From NCBI GenBank assembly GCA_963785765.1, contig CAWAWM010000008.1:1010105-1074104 (forward strand): 64,000 nt of DNA, in the 5' to 3' direction. This stretch comes from DATBGO01 sp963785765 (GTDB lineage: Bacteria > Actinomycetota > Actinomycetes > Streptosporangiales > Streptosporangiaceae). The notes beneath the pieces are model-generated. The model did no database searches, was not told where the DNA came from, and was given only the letters and a program-made list of their open reading frames with translations. The position numbers and the translations under genes are program-made. Each line of letters starts with the position of its first letter. Position 1 is the stretch's first letter. Below are positions 18,547-28,546 of the stretch, one piece after another.

Positions 18547-18639
18547 TCAGGACCAGCTCCGCGGCGGCGGCCGCGGCGATTTGGCACGTTACGTCCGGTC
18601 GCGGCCTGGTCACGATCACTCATCAGACGTCGTAGCCTG

Positions 18640-18668
18640 TTGGTGCGTCGCTTGTGCGCCGCTACACT
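18640..18668 (+). promoter_or_regulatory. Predicted promoter for yajC-secD-secF
   Basis: TTGGTG (18640-18645), a 17-base spacer and TACACT (18663-18668) fit the vegetative sigma consensus reasonably, in the 245-base gap after ruvB and about 120 bases before yajC. Confidence 0.45.
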
Positions 18669-18791
18669 TCGGCAGTTGGTCAAATGACGCCGTCCTGGCG
18701 CCGTGCCGGCCCGACCGGCCCGGGCCGGGCCAGCCTCGGTGCCTGGCACCGGCGCCGGCCAGCGCGGCAATCAACGGAAGGATGCCCCGTG

Positions 18792-19220
18792 ATGGGGAAC
18801 ATATTTCTCGCGGCTACCAGCACCAAGACGTCCGGTAGCAGCCTCCTGCCCATCTTGTTCATCGCGGCGCTGTTCGTCGTCCTGTACCTGGTGATGATCA
18901 GGCCGCAGCGGAACCGGCAGCGCCAGGCTGCGCAGCGGCAGAGCGCCGTGCTGCCCGGCCAGCGGGTCCGCACCACCGCCGGGATATACGGCACCATCAC
19001 GGCGGTCGACGACGCCGACGTGGAGGTCGAGGTGGCGCCGGGGGTACGGATCAAGATGCTCCGGCGGGCGATCATGGACGTGCTGAGTGACGAGAGCCAG
19101 GCCGGCAGCGACCCGCAGTCAGCTGAATCGCAGGCCACCTTCGACGGCCAGGCCACGGACACGTTCGGCGATAAAGCGGCCGACGACTGGAATTCCCAGG
19201 ACCGGAATCCGCAGGTGTGA
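18792..19220 (+). CDS. yajC: Preprotein translocase accessory subunit YajC
   Basis: 142 aa. A single membrane helix near the N terminus (LLPILFIAALFVVLYLVMI), then RPQRNRQRQ and a small soluble domain (VLPGQRVRTTAGIYGTITAVDDADVEVEVAPG), all characteristic of YajC. It associates with SecDF at the SecYEG channel. GGAAGG at 18776-18781 serves either GTG 18789 or ATG 18792. The acidic Gln/Ser/Asp-rich tail is poorly conserved. First gene of yajC-secD-secF. Confidence 0.93.
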   Translation: MGNIFLAATSTKTSGSSLLPILFIAALFVVLYLVMIRPQRNRQRQAAQRQSAVLPGQRVRTTAGIYGTITAVDDADVEVEVAPGVRIKMLRRAIMDVLSDESQAGSDPQSAESQATFDGQATDTFGDKAADDWNSQDRNPQV

Positions 19221-19249
19221 CGCGGGCCCTCAAGTAAGGACAGGCAGAA

Positions 19250-21040
19250 GTGGCTCCCCCTAGCGCCAATAGGTCTCACCCCGGGCGCATGATCGCGGCG
19301 CTGGTCGTCTTGATCATCATCATGCTGGCCAGCGTCATCGGCAGCGACCTGACGCACCCGGGCAGCTGGTCCAAGAACTTCAAGATCGGCCTGGGCCTGG
19401 ACCTGTCCAGCGGCACCACGGTCACGTTGAAGGCGGTGACCCCGAACTCATCCAAGCCGCCCAGCCAGACGGCCATGACCGAGGCCAGGACGATCATGGA
19501 CGACCGGGTCAGCGGGGCCGGCTTCACCGGTGCCGTGGTCCAGCAGGAAGGCCCGAACATCATCACCGTGTCGGTGCCTGGCAAGGGCGCGCAGCAGGTG
19601 GAGAACCTGGTCGGCCGGACCGCGCTGCTGCGGTTCCGTCAGGTGCTGCTGGTCGCGCCGAACCTGACCACCTCGACGGCCACCCCGACGCCGACCCCGT
19701 CAGCCTCCGCGAGCAAGCCCGCGGCCAAGTCGTCGAAGACGGCGAAAGCAACGCCCACGCCGACGGCCAGTGCCAGTGCGTCGCCGAGCCCGGCCGCATC
19801 GCCAACCGCGTCCCCGTCGGCCACCCCGGCGCTGTCGACCACTGCTGACGGCCAGGGTGACGCGGCGGCGCTGTCTCCCGCGGTCAAGGCCCTGTTCAAC
19901 AAGCTGAACTGCAACGACGCCGACTGGCAGCAGAAGATCTACGGCACCAACTCGCAGGCCTGGGACAACGTCAACAACCAGATCGTGGCGTGCTACCAGG
20001 GTGAGAAGTACGCGCTGGACAAGTCCACGGTGACCGGCGAGATGCTGAAATCGGCGAGCGGCTCGCTGAACACCAACGGCACCTGGCAGGTCAACCTCAA
20101 CTTCAACGGCACCGGCGCGAAGGCCTTCGGCACGCTGAGTTCGAACATGTACGCCAAGTACGCCGGCTCGGCCACGAACCCGCAGAACAACTTCGCCATC
20201 GTGCTGGACGGCGCGCCGGTCTCCGTCGCCTACATCGCGCAGCCGATCAACGACGGCACCGGCCAGATCACCGGCTCGTTCACCGAGAATCAGGCGAACT
20301 ACCTGGCCAACGTGCTGAGTTACGGGCACCTGCCGCTGAGTTTCAAGAACGAGTCCACCCAGGCGATCTCGGCGCAGCTCGGCTCGGCCCAGCTGCAGGC
20401 GGGCCTGGCGGCGGGCGCGGTCGGCCTGCTGCTGGTGGTGCTCTACTCGTTCCTGTACTACCGCGGGCTGGGCATCGTGTCGGTCTCCAGCCTGGCGATC
20501 GCGGCCGTGCTGGCGCTGCTGTCGGTGACCCTGCTCAGCAAGTACTCCGGCTTCACGCTGAACCTGGCTGGCGTGGCGGGCCTGATCGTCGCGATCGGGA
20601 TCACGGCCGACTCGTTCGTGGTCTTCTTCGAGCGGCTCCGCGATGAGGTCAGAGAGGGCCGCAGTCTGCGGCCGGCCGTGGAACGCGGCTGGCAGCGCGC
20701 CCGGCGGACCATCCTGGTGTCGGACACGGTGTCCTTCCTGGCCGCCCTGATGCTCTGGTATTTCTCGATCGACCAGGTCAAGAGCTTCGCGTTCACGCTC
20801 GGCCTGACCACGGTGATCGACGTCATCGTCGTGTTCCTGTTCACCCATCCGATGATCACGATCCTGGCCAGGACGAAGTTCTACGGTGACGGGCACCCGC
20901 TGTCCGGGCTTGATCCGGCGCGGCTCGGCGCCAGGTCGCCTTGGCGCGGCTCCCGGCGCACTCCGGTCAGGCCCAGCACCGACAATGCCAGCGCCACGGC
21001 GACCGGCCAGCCGTCCCGGACCACCCCGAAGGAGGCGTGA
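19250..21040 (+). CDS. secD: Protein translocase subunit SecD
   Basis: 596 aa RND-type membrane protein that uses the proton gradient to help pull proteins across the membrane. N-terminal helix (MIAALVVLIIIMLASVIG), a large external P1 region, and five clustered C-terminal membrane segments from about residue 385, with the conserved VGLLLVVLYSFLYYRGLG and GIGITADSFVVFFERLRDE (the proton-relay aspartate). As in other actinobacteria, the P1 region carries a long Ser/Thr/Pro/Ala-rich insert (about residues 145-200; TPTPTPSASASKPA). GTG 19250 follows an AAGGA site. Overlaps secF by one base. Confidence 0.96.
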   Translation: MAPPSANRSHPGRMIAALVVLIIIMLASVIGSDLTHPGSWSKNFKIGLGLDLSSGTTVTLKAVTPNSSKPPSQTAMTEARTIMDDRVSGAGFTGAVVQQEGPNIITVSVPGKGAQQVENLVGRTALLRFRQVLLVAPNLTTSTATPTPTPSASASKPAAKSSKTAKATPTPTASASASPSPAASPTASPSATPALSTTADGQGDAAALSPAVKALFNKLNCNDADWQQKIYGTNSQAWDNVNNQIVACYQGEKYALDKSTVTGEMLKSASGSLNTNGTWQVNLNFNGTGAKAFGTLSSNMYAKYAGSATNPQNNFAIVLDGAPVSVAYIAQPINDGTGQITGSFTENQANYLANVLSYGHLPLSFKNESTQAISAQLGSAQLQAGLAAGAVGLLLVVLYSFLYYRGLGIVSVSSLAIAAVLALLSVTLLSKYSGFTLNLAGVAGLIVAIGITADSFVVFFERLRDEVREGRSLRPAVERGWQRARRTILVSDTVSFLAALMLWYFSIDQVKSFAFTLGLTTVIDVIVVFLFTHPMITILARTKFYGDGHPLSGLDPARLGARSPWRGSRRTPVRPSTDNASATATGQPSRTTPKEA

Positions 21041-22329
21041 TGTCCTGGATCGGCAACATCGGCGGCCGGCTGTACCGGGGCGAGGTTTCCTTCGACTTCG
21101 TCGGCCGGCGGCGGCTGTGGTACACGATCTCCGGCCTGATCCTGGTGATCAGCCTGGCCGCGCTGTTCGGCCGCGGGCTGAACGAGAGCATCGACTTCAA
21201 GGGCGGCTCGCTCTTCGAGTTCAAGGCCCCGCACGCCACCGAGCAGCAGGTGAACGCGACGGTCGTGAACGCGGGCGGCGGAGCCGGCGCGATCATCCAG
21301 ACGGTCGGCGTCGGCAGCCACGCCAGCTGGGAGGTGCAGACCAGCAAGCTCAGCGCTCCGGAAGCGAACCGGGTCCAGGACGCGATCGCGGCCAACCTGC
21401 ACCCGGTCGGCGGAGCGAACGCGATCAGCTCGACGTTCAACAGCCCGAGCTGGGGGAGCCAGATCTCCCAGAAGGCCTTGGAGGCCCTGATCGCGTTCCT
21501 GATCGCGATCGTGATCTACCTGTCGATCGCGTTCGAGTGGAAGATGGCGACCGCCGCGCTGGTGGCACTGGCGCACGACATCGTCATCACGGTTGGTATT
21601 TATGCCCTGGCCGGCTTCCAGGTCAGCCCGGCCACGGTCATCGGCCTGCTGACCATCCTCGGTTACTCGCTGTATGACACGGTGGTCGTGTTCGACAAGG
21701 TCAGGGAAAATACCGCCGGCCTGCTCGGCACCAACCGCAGCACCTACAGCCAGGCCGCCAACCTGGCCCTGAACCAGACCCTGGTCAGGTCCATCAATAC
21801 CTCCGTGATCGCGCTGCTGCCGGTGCTGGCCATCCTGATCACCAGCGTCACGCTGCTCGGGCCCGGCGAGCTCGAGGACCTGGCGCTGGTGCTGTTCGTC
21901 GGCATGCTGTCGGGCACCTACTCCTCGATCTGCATCGCCACGCCGGTGCTGGCCGCGCTGAAAGAGCGCGAGCCGCAGTACAAGGCGCTGGCCAAGCGGG
22001 TCGCGCTGCGTGCTTCCGGCGGCCGGGCAGCACAGCGCGCCAAGGCCAAGGCGGCCCAGGGCGGCTCCGGCCGGCCTGCTGGCGCGGCGGGCCGCCCGGC
22101 CACGGCGACCGGTCTGGCCGACCCGGTGGAGACCGAGCCGCAGGCTGCGGACGAGACGGCCGTCGAGCCCGGGGCCTTCGCCGACCCGGGGCCGGATGAG
22201 CGCGTGCCAGCGGCGCGGGCGGCCGGCACGCCGCGCGGCGGCTCGGCCGCCCGGCCAGGGCCGCGACAGCAGCCCAGGCGGACCAGCGCGGCCAAGCGGC
22301 GGCCGACGGGCAAGAAGAAACGCCGGTAG
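21040..22329 (+). CDS. secF: Protein translocase subunit SecF
   Basis: 429 aa partner of SecD. N-terminal helix (LWYTISGLILVISLAALFG), GLNESIDFKGGSLFEF, then the RND core with ALAHDIVITVGIYALAGF and ILGYSLYDTVVVFDKVRENT. The C-terminal 110 residues are a charged Ala/Gly/Pro/Arg-rich tail ending in KRRPTGKKKRR, a positive cytoplasmic end. AAGGAGG precedes ATG 21040, which overlaps the secD stop. Confidence 0.96.
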   Translation: MSWIGNIGGRLYRGEVSFDFVGRRRLWYTISGLILVISLAALFGRGLNESIDFKGGSLFEFKAPHATEQQVNATVVNAGGGAGAIIQTVGVGSHASWEVQTSKLSAPEANRVQDAIAANLHPVGGANAISSTFNSPSWGSQISQKALEALIAFLIAIVIYLSIAFEWKMATAALVALAHDIVITVGIYALAGFQVSPATVIGLLTILGYSLYDTVVVFDKVRENTAGLLGTNRSTYSQAANLALNQTLVRSINTSVIALLPVLAILITSVTLLGPGELEDLALVLFVGMLSGTYSSICIATPVLAALKEREPQYKALAKRVALRASGGRAAQRAKAKAAQGGSGRPAGAAGRPATATGLADPVETEPQAADETAVEPGAFADPGPDERVPAARAAGTPRGGSAARPGPRQQPRRTSAAKRRPTGKKKRR

Positions 22330-22334
22330 GCCGC

Positions 22335-22883
22335 ATGTCCAGCGGCCTGCAGGCGTCAGCCGATCATGACGTCGCCGCGCTGATCGGCGCCACCATCAGG
22401 GATATTCCGGACTATCCGGAACCTGGCGTGGTGTTCAAGGACATCACGCCGCTGCTCGCCGACGGGGCCGCGTTCGGCGCGGTGGTAGCCGCGCTGGCGG
22501 TCGGCCACGGCCGGATCGACAAGGTGGCCGGCATCGAGGCGCGCGGCTTCATCCTGGCGGCGCCGGTGGCTCTCCGGCTGGGCGCGGGCTTCGTGCCGGT
22601 GCGCAAGCACGGCAAACTGCCCGGGCCCACGCACGCGCAGTCCTACGAGCTTGAATACGGCAGCGCGACCATCGAGGTGCATACCGACGCGTTCCAGCCC
22701 GGCGACCGGGTGCTGATCGTCGATGACGTGCTGGCCACCGGCGGCACCGCCGCCGCCACCGCGGAGCTTGTGCAGCGCAGCGGCGCGCAGATCGCGGCGA
22801 TCATCGTCTTGATCGAGCTTTCGTTCCTGAGCGGACGGGACCGGCTGGGCGGCCTGGACGTCCGGTCGCTGCTCGCGGTCTGA
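22335..22883 (+). CDS. apt: Adenine phosphoribosyltransferase
   Basis: 182 aa purine-salvage enzyme making AMP from adenine and PRPP. The PRPP-binding motif VLIVDDVLATGGTAAA is clear, as are IPDYPEPGVVFKDITPLL and GIEARGFILAAPVA. Placed five bases after secF and before relA, the usual actinobacterial order. Slightly longer than the E. coli-size enzyme but complete. Confidence 0.96.
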   Translation: MSSGLQASADHDVAALIGATIRDIPDYPEPGVVFKDITPLLADGAAFGAVVAALAVGHGRIDKVAGIEARGFILAAPVALRLGAGFVPVRKHGKLPGPTHAQSYELEYGSATIEVHTDAFQPGDRVLIVDDVLATGGTAAATAELVQRSGAQIAAIIVLIELSFLSGRDRLGGLDVRSLLAV

Positions 22884-22959
22884 TCCTCTCGCCGCGAGCC
22901 GGGCACTTCGGGAATCGCCCGTCGATAGACTGGATGCTTGGCGGACGTGAGGAGCGCAT

Positions 22960-25449
22960 GTGCCCGGTGACGTAGCGACGGCCGGCCCGGCCGGAGCGGG
23001 TGTCACCCAGTCCGCTGCGGGCGGGCCTGAGCCCGACGGTGGGGCGACGCCCGGGGCGGACAGCGGGGTGACCCCGGCTAACGGCGCGCACGCGGCCGTC
23101 CCTGCCGACCAGGCCGCCGGGCCGCCCGGCCCCGGCCCGGCCGCTGCGGACGAGGCTGAAGCCAGCCAGGCGGCCCCGGACGGCGGCGAGACCCAGGCCG
23201 CGGCGGTCAGCGGCGCGGCCGCCGGGACGGCCGGCGTCAGGCGCAGGCTGGCCAGGCTGGGCGCGCCCCGCGGCGGCGGCACCAACCCGGTGCTCGAGCC
23301 GCTGATCAAGACGGTCCGCGCGACGCATCCCAAGGCCGATGTCCGGCTGATCGAGCGCGCCTACGACGTTGCCGCGCAGCTGCACGCGGGCCAGGTGCGC
23401 AAGAGCGGCGACCCTTACATCACGCACCCGCTGGCGGTGGCCACGATCCTGGCCGAGCTCGGCATGAACCACGAGACGCTGTGCGCGGCGCTGCTGCACG
23501 ACACCATCGAGGACACCGCCTACACGCTGGCCGAGCTGCGCCGCGACTTCGGCGACGACATCGCCGCGCTGGTCGACGGCGTGACCAAGCTCGACAAGGT
23601 CAAATACGGCGACGCGGCCCAGGCCGAGACGGTCCGCAAGATGGTCGTCGCCATGTCCCGCGACATCCGGGTCCTGGTCATCAAGCTCGCCGACCGGCTG
23701 CACAACATGCGGACCCTGCGCTACCTGCCGCGGGCCAAGCAAGAACAGAAGTCGCGCGAGGTGCTGGAGATCTTCGCGCCGCTCGCGCACCGGCTGGGCA
23801 TGAACACCGTCAAGTGGGAACTTGAGGACCTGGCCTTCGCCACCTTGTTCCCCAAGCGCTACGACGAGATCGCCCGGCTGGTGTCCGAGCGCGCGCCGCG
23901 GCGCGATGTGTTCCTGCAGGACGTCATCGAGGACGTGTCTGCCGACCTGCGCGAGGCGAAGATCAAGGCCCGGGTGACCGGCAGGCCGAAGCATTACTAC
24001 TCCGTGTACCAGAAGATGATCGCCAGGAATGTCGGGTTCGATGACATTTACGACCTGGTGGGCATTCGGGTGCTCGTCGATTCGGTCCGCGACTGCTATG
24101 CGGCGCTCGGTACCGTCCACGCGCGGTGGAATCCCGTGCCCGGGCGGTTCAAGGACTACATCGCGATGCCGAAGTTCAACATGTACCAGTCCCTGCACAC
24201 CACGGTGATCGGCCCGGAGGGCAAGCCGGTGGAGCTGCAGATCCGGACCTGGGGCATGCACAGGCGCGCCGAGTACGGCGTGGCCGCGCACTGGAAGTAC
24301 AAGGAAGAGACCGCCACGGGCGGCCGCAGCGCGGCCGACCTGGCCTGGCTCAAGCAACTGGTCGACTGGCAGCGCGAGACCACCGACCCGGCCGAGTTCC
24401 TCGAGTCGCTCAGGTTCGACCTGGGCGCGGGCGAGGTCTACGTCTTCACGCCGCGCGGTGAGGTCATCGCGCTGCCGCAGGGCGCCACCCCGGTCGACTT
24501 CGCCTACGCGATCCACACCGAGGTCGGTCACCGGACCATCGGTGCCCGGGTCAACGGCCGCCTGGTGGCGCTGGAATCGGCCCTCAGCAACGGCGATACG
24601 GTCGAGATCTTCACCTCCAAGGCGGTCGACGCGGCGCCGAGCCGGGACTGGCTTGGCTTCGTCAAGAGCGCCAGGGCCCGCAACAAGATCAGGCACTGGT
24701 TCTCCAAGGAACGCAGGGAAGCGGCGGCCGAGACCGGCAAGGCGGCGATCGCGCGGGCCATGCGCAAGCAGGGCCTGCCACTGCAGCGGCTGGCCACCGG
24801 CGACGCTCTGCTGGCCATCGCCCACGAGCTCAGGTACGCGGACCTGTCCTCGCTCTACGCCGCCATCGGCGAAGGGCACGTGAGCGCGCAGTCAATCGTC
24901 GCGAAGCTGGTCAAGTCGGCAGGCGGCATCGCCGGGGCCCAGGAAGACCTGGCCGAGACCACGCTGCTGACCCGGGCGCCGAAGCCGCGGCCGGTCGGCG
25001 ACTCCGGCGTGGTGGTGGAGGGCTCGGCCGACGTGTGGGCCCGGCTGTCCAAGTGCTGCACGCCGGTGCCAGGCGACGACATCACCGGCTTCGTGACCCG
25101 CGGCAACGGCGTGTCAGTGCACCGGGCCGACTGCGTCAACTTGCGCCACCTGCTCGAATCCCAGCCGGAGCGGCTGGTTTCGGTGCATTGGTCGCCGCGG
25201 GAAGGCTCGCTGTTCCTGGTGGCCATCCAGACCGAGGCCCTGGACCGGACCGGCTTGCTCTCCGATATCACCAAGGCCCTCTCGGACCAGCACGTCAACA
25301 TCCTGTCCGCGTCGGTGACCACCACCAGGGACCGGGTCGCGGTCAGCAGGTTCACCTTCGAGATGGGCGATCCCAAGCACCTCGGGCACGTACTGCGCGC
25401 GGTCCGCTCGATAGACGGCGTCTACGACGTCTACCGGATCACCAACTAA
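22960..25449 (+). CDS. relA: Bifunctional (p)ppGpp synthetase/hydrolase, RelA/SpoT family
   Basis: 829 aa stringent-response enzyme. Order: a Gly/Ala/Pro-rich leader (residues 1-100), the HD hydrolase domain with HDTIEDT, the synthetase domain (GRPKHYYSVYQKM, GIRVLVDSVRDCYAALG, FKDYIAMPKFNMYQSLHTTV), TGS (EVYVFTPRGEVIALPQGATP), the zinc-finger region with KCCTPVPGDDI and HRADCVN, and a C-terminal ACT domain. Both catalytic domains look complete, so it should make and degrade the alarmone. GTG 22960 follows GAGGAG. The apt-relA pair is conserved. Confidence 0.96.
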   Translation: MPGDVATAGPAGAGVTQSAAGGPEPDGGATPGADSGVTPANGAHAAVPADQAAGPPGPGPAAADEAEASQAAPDGGETQAAAVSGAAAGTAGVRRRLARLGAPRGGGTNPVLEPLIKTVRATHPKADVRLIERAYDVAAQLHAGQVRKSGDPYITHPLAVATILAELGMNHETLCAALLHDTIEDTAYTLAELRRDFGDDIAALVDGVTKLDKVKYGDAAQAETVRKMVVAMSRDIRVLVIKLADRLHNMRTLRYLPRAKQEQKSREVLEIFAPLAHRLGMNTVKWELEDLAFATLFPKRYDEIARLVSERAPRRDVFLQDVIEDVSADLREAKIKARVTGRPKHYYSVYQKMIARNVGFDDIYDLVGIRVLVDSVRDCYAALGTVHARWNPVPGRFKDYIAMPKFNMYQSLHTTVIGPEGKPVELQIRTWGMHRRAEYGVAAHWKYKEETATGGRSAADLAWLKQLVDWQRETTDPAEFLESLRFDLGAGEVYVFTPRGEVIALPQGATPVDFAYAIHTEVGHRTIGARVNGRLVALESALSNGDTVEIFTSKAVDAAPSRDWLGFVKSARARNKIRHWFSKERREAAAETGKAAIARAMRKQGLPLQRLATGDALLAIAHELRYADLSSLYAAIGEGHVSAQSIVAKLVKSAGGIAGAQEDLAETTLLTRAPKPRPVGDSGVVVEGSADVWARLSKCCTPVPGDDITGFVTRGNGVSVHRADCVNLRHLLESQPERLVSVHWSPREGSLFLVAIQTEALDRTGLLSDITKALSDQHVNILSASVTTTRDRVAVSRFTFEMGDPKHLGHVLRAVRSIDGVYDVYRITN

Positions 25450-25509
25450 CTCCCGGCTGCGTTCGGCGCACGGCCAGCCGGCGAATCCGCCGCTACTGCC
25501 TGGCCGGGC

Positions 25510-26748
25510 TCAGCGGGACAGCTCGGCCAAGGTCCGCTCGGCCTCTTCCAGCCAGGACCGCCGGGCGGCCAGCGCCTCCTCGGCGCGCTGCTGCGCGCTC
25601 TGGTCGCCGCCTGACCTGGCCCGCTCCAGCTGATCCTCGAGCTGGCGGATCGCCGACCTGATCTGCTCCACCGTCCCCTTAGCGCGGGACAGCGCTTCCG
25701 GATTCGACCGCCGCCAGTGCGAATCCTCAGCCTTGCGGACCGCGTCCTCCACCCGCCGCAGGCCGCCCTCCAGCTTGTCGTACATGTCGCGGGGCACGCC
25801 GCCGACATGCTCCCAGCGCTCCTGGATACCGCGCAGGGCCACTCGCGCCGCGCGCGGGTCGGTGACCGGCAGGAGCTTCTCCGCCTCGGCCAGCAGCCTG
25901 GCCTTCACGCTGGCGTGCTCGCGCAATTCGGTGTCCTTGGCGGTGAACACCTGCGAGCGGGCCTGGAAGAAACTGTCCTGGGCCGCCTTGAACCTGCCCC
26001 AGAGCGCCTCCTCGACGCTTCGATCCGCGCGCCCCGCCTCTTTCCAGGCTCGCATCAGCTCTCGGTAAGCGCTCGCGGTCGGGCCCCAGTCGGTCGAGGA
26101 CGCCAGCGCCTCGGCCTCGATGACCAGCTTCTCCTTGCGCACCCTGGCGGTCTCCCGCTCCTCCTCCAGGCCGGCGAAGTACGCCTTGCGCCGCTTGGTG
26201 AAGGCGTTGCGCGCCGCTGACAGGCGCTTCCACAGCGCGGTCTCGGTCGCCCGGTCACCGCGCGGCGCGGCCTTCCACTCCTCCAGCAGCTGGCGCATCC
26301 GCTCGCCGCTGATCTTCCAGTGGGTCGCCTCGGCCGCGATCCGCTCCGCCTCGGCGACGATCCGCTCCTTGACCTCGTGAGCCTGCACCCGGGCCTGTTC
26401 GCGGGCGGCCTTGTGCTCCTCGCGCCGGTGCTCGACCAGGCCGGTCAGGGCCTCAAGCCGGACGCGCAGCCCGTCGAGGTCGCCGACCGCCTTGGCATCG
26501 GCCACGGCGGCCAACAGCCTGGCGATGGTGGCCTTGGCGTGCGCCGGGGACAGGTCCGTGGTCGCGATGCGCTGCTCCAGCAGGCTGATCTCGGTGGCCA
26601 GCGAGTCGAACTTGCGCTCGAAGAACGCAAGCGCCTCCGCCGGGCTGCCGGCCTGCCACGAGCCGACCACGCGCTCGCCATCTGCAGTGCGCACATAGAC
26701 GGTGCCGTCATCGTCTACTCTGCCCCACGGATCGTTAGCGGTACTCAC
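25510..26748 (-). CDS. DUF349-domain protein
   Basis: 412 aa, almost entirely helical and charged, with repeated DUF349 units built around W-K-x-A-G or W-x-A-A-P (LEEWKAAPRGDRATETALWKR, given in part; RAWKEAGRADRSVEEALWGRF). The N terminus begins with a small beta-rich segment (DPWGRVDDDGTVYVRTADGE). GTG 26748 follows AGGAGG at a 6-base gap and was preferred to the longer upstream ATG. The gene lies between relA and a cyclophilin in many actinobacteria. Function unknown; coiled-coil architecture suggests a structural or nucleic-acid-associated role. Confidence 0.85.
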   Translation of the reverse strand: MSTANDPWGRVDDDGTVYVRTADGERVVGSWQAGSPAEALAFFERKFDSLATEISLLEQRIATTDLSPAHAKATIARLLAAVADAKAVGDLDGLRVRLEALTGLVEHRREEHKAAREQARVQAHEVKERIVAEAERIAAEATHWKISGERMRQLLEEWKAAPRGDRATETALWKRLSAARNAFTKRRKAYFAGLEEERETARVRKEKLVIEAEALASSTDWGPTASAYRELMRAWKEAGRADRSVEEALWGRFKAAQDSFFQARSQVFTAKDTELREHASVKARLLAEAEKLLPVTDPRAARVALRGIQERWEHVGGVPRDMYDKLEGGLRRVEDAVRKAEDSHWRRSNPEALSRAKGTVEQIRSAIRQLEDQLERARSGGDQSAQQRAEEALAARRSWLEEAERTLAELSR

Positions 26749-26788
26749 CGCGAACCTCCTGCTCAGCAACCTGGCTGGCGGCGGCCAG

Positions 26789-27622
26789 TCAGGTCTTCTT
26801 GACGGTCACGCTCTCGATGACGACGCGTTCCTTCGGCTTGCCACCGCCCGCCGCATTGAGCGGCGGCCCGAATCCGTGACTGCCCACATTCTGGATGATA
26901 TTGAGTCCTTTGACGATGGTGCCAAACGGCGTGTAGCTGGGCGCCAGGGTCGAATTCTTGTAGACGATGAAGAACTGGCTGCCGTTGCTGGTCGGCGAGC
27001 CCGAGTTGGCCATGGCCAGGGTGCCCGCCGGGTAGGTCGCACCGGTCAGGTTCTCGCTGGCGAATGAGTAACCCGGGCCGCCCGAGCCGGTCCCGGTCGG
27101 GTCACCGCACTGCAGCATGTACAGGCCCCCGGTGGTGCTCAGCCGCGGGCAGGGGGTGACGTTGAAGTATTTCTTCGTCGCCAGGTAGACGAACGAGTTA
27201 ACCGTGCAGGTCGCCTTGCTGTTCAGCAGGTCGACCACGACGTCGCCGCGGTTGGTGCGGATAGTGGCCCGGTAACTGGCCGCGAAGTCGGGCTTGGCCG
27301 ACGGGATTCCGACATTCCGGGCAGCCGGCGGGGTCGACACGTAGCTGCACTGCCTGGCGGGCTCCGCGACGGGGGTAGCGGAGGGGGTGGCGCTCGGTGT
27401 GGCGCTGGCCTTCGGCGTCGCGGCAGCCGGGCTGGCCGCCACCGGCTTGCCGGATCCGCTGAACGCGAAGTAGCCGCCGACCGCGAGCGCGACCACCACG
27501 CAGCAGATGATGCCGATCGCGGTCCACCGCCGCGTCCGCATGGCCCGCTCGGCGCGCCGCATCGCTCTGCGTCGGTAACGCTCCCTGGCGAGCTTGCGCT
27601 GGCGTTCCTTCTTTCCAGCCAC
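26789..27622 (-). CDS. Membrane-anchored cyclophilin-type peptidyl-prolyl isomerase
   Basis: 277 aa. A basic N terminus (GKKERQRKLARERYRRRAMR) precedes one membrane helix (AIGIICCVVVALAVGGYFAF), a Ser/Ala/Pro/Thr linker, then a cyclophilin domain (ATIRTNRGDVVVDL, CTVNSFVYLATKKYF, GGPGYSFASENL, LAMANSGSPTSNGSQFFIVY). It should catalyse proline isomerisation of exported proteins. Start GTG 27622 has a GGAGGG site. The hydrophobic segment could also act as a non-cleaved signal. Its 5' region is shared with the divergent hydrolase gene. Confidence 0.9.
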   Translation of the reverse strand: MAGKKERQRKLARERYRRRAMRRAERAMRTRRWTAIGIICCVVVALAVGGYFAFSGSGKPVAASPAAATPKASATPSATPSATPVAEPARQCSYVSTPPAARNVGIPSAKPDFAASYRATIRTNRGDVVVDLLNSKATCTVNSFVYLATKKYFNVTPCPRLSTTGGLYMLQCGDPTGTGSGGPGYSFASENLTGATYPAGTLAMANSGSPTSNGSQFFIVYKNSTLAPSYTPFGTIVKGLNIIQNVGSHGFGPPLNAAGGGKPKERVVIESVTVKKT

Positions 27623-27853
27623 CCGTGCTGCCCTCCCTCTGGCACCGCTGTGACAGCGAAACTTCGCGAATGGTACCGGCCTGCAGCCGGTAGTGGCGGT
27701 TCCGTTATGAGTTCGTCGCGCCAACTGCGACCTCGCTGTGTCCGGGCCGGCGGCCCGGTCAGCGCGAACTGCGACCGCCGCCGCAGCTGCGGGCGCCCGT
27801 CGGTAGCCTGTACGCACGTCGTCGTGGTCGGTCGCGCCGCGGAGGAGGAAGCT

Positions 27854-28546
27854 GTGCTGGTAGCGGGATTCCCGGCCGGTTCGTTCGCCGCCAACTGCTA
27901 TCTGGTGGCACCCGGCCCTGGTTCGGAGTGCCTGATCATCGACCCGGGCGAGGACGCTGAGCAGGGCATCGACGAGATCGTCGAGCGGTACCGGCTGCGC
28001 CCGGCCGCGGTGCTGCTCACGCACGGCCACCTCGATCACATCTGGTCCGTGGCGCCGGTCTGCGGAGCCAGCGGGATTCCCGCCTACATCCACCCGGCGG
28101 ACCGGGCGCTGCTGACCGATCCGGCCCGCGGCTTCTCGCTGCAGGCTGGCCAGCAGCTACTGCGCGGGCTGACCTTCACCGAGCCCGACGAGGTGGTTGA
28201 GCTCACCGACGGGGCGACCCTCGAGCTGGCGGGCGTCCGGCTGGTGGTGGACCTCGCGCCAGGCCACACGCCAGGCTCGGTGACGTTCAGGCTGCCGGCC
28301 ACGGCCGACTCCGCCACCCTGTTCACCGGGGATCTGCTGTTCGCCGGCTCTATCGGCCGGACCGACCTGCCTGGCGGCGACTATGCGACCATCCTGGACA
28401 GCCTGGCCAGGGTTTGCCTGCCGATGCCCGATGAGACGGTGGTGCTGCCCGGGCACGGGCCGCAGACCACAATAGGCGCCGAGCGCGCTTCCAATCCGTT
28501 CCTGGCCGGCCTCACGCCCGCATCCGGCCCGGCGAGAGGGCTGTGA
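27854..28546 (+). CDS. MBL-fold metallo-hydrolase (glyoxalase II-like)
   Basis: 230 aa. Metal-binding THGHLDH (HxHxDH), the downstream histidine in APGHTPGS, Asp in FTGDLLFAGSIGR and the C-terminal His in VLPGHGPQT are all present. Such proteins are annotated as hydroxyacylglutathione hydrolases, but actinobacteria usually lack glutathione, so the natural thioester is unknown. GTG 27854 follows GGAGGAGG. The stop is directly followed by the aspS start, implying co-transcription. Confidence 0.87.
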   Translation: MLVAGFPAGSFAANCYLVAPGPGSECLIIDPGEDAEQGIDEIVERYRLRPAAVLLTHGHLDHIWSVAPVCGASGIPAYIHPADRALLTDPARGFSLQAGQQLLRGLTFTEPDEVVELTDGATLELAGVRLVVDLAPGHTPGSVTFRLPATADSATLFTGDLLFAGSIGRTDLPGGDYATILDSLARVCLPMPDETVVLPGHGPQTTIGAERASNPFLAGLTPASGPARGL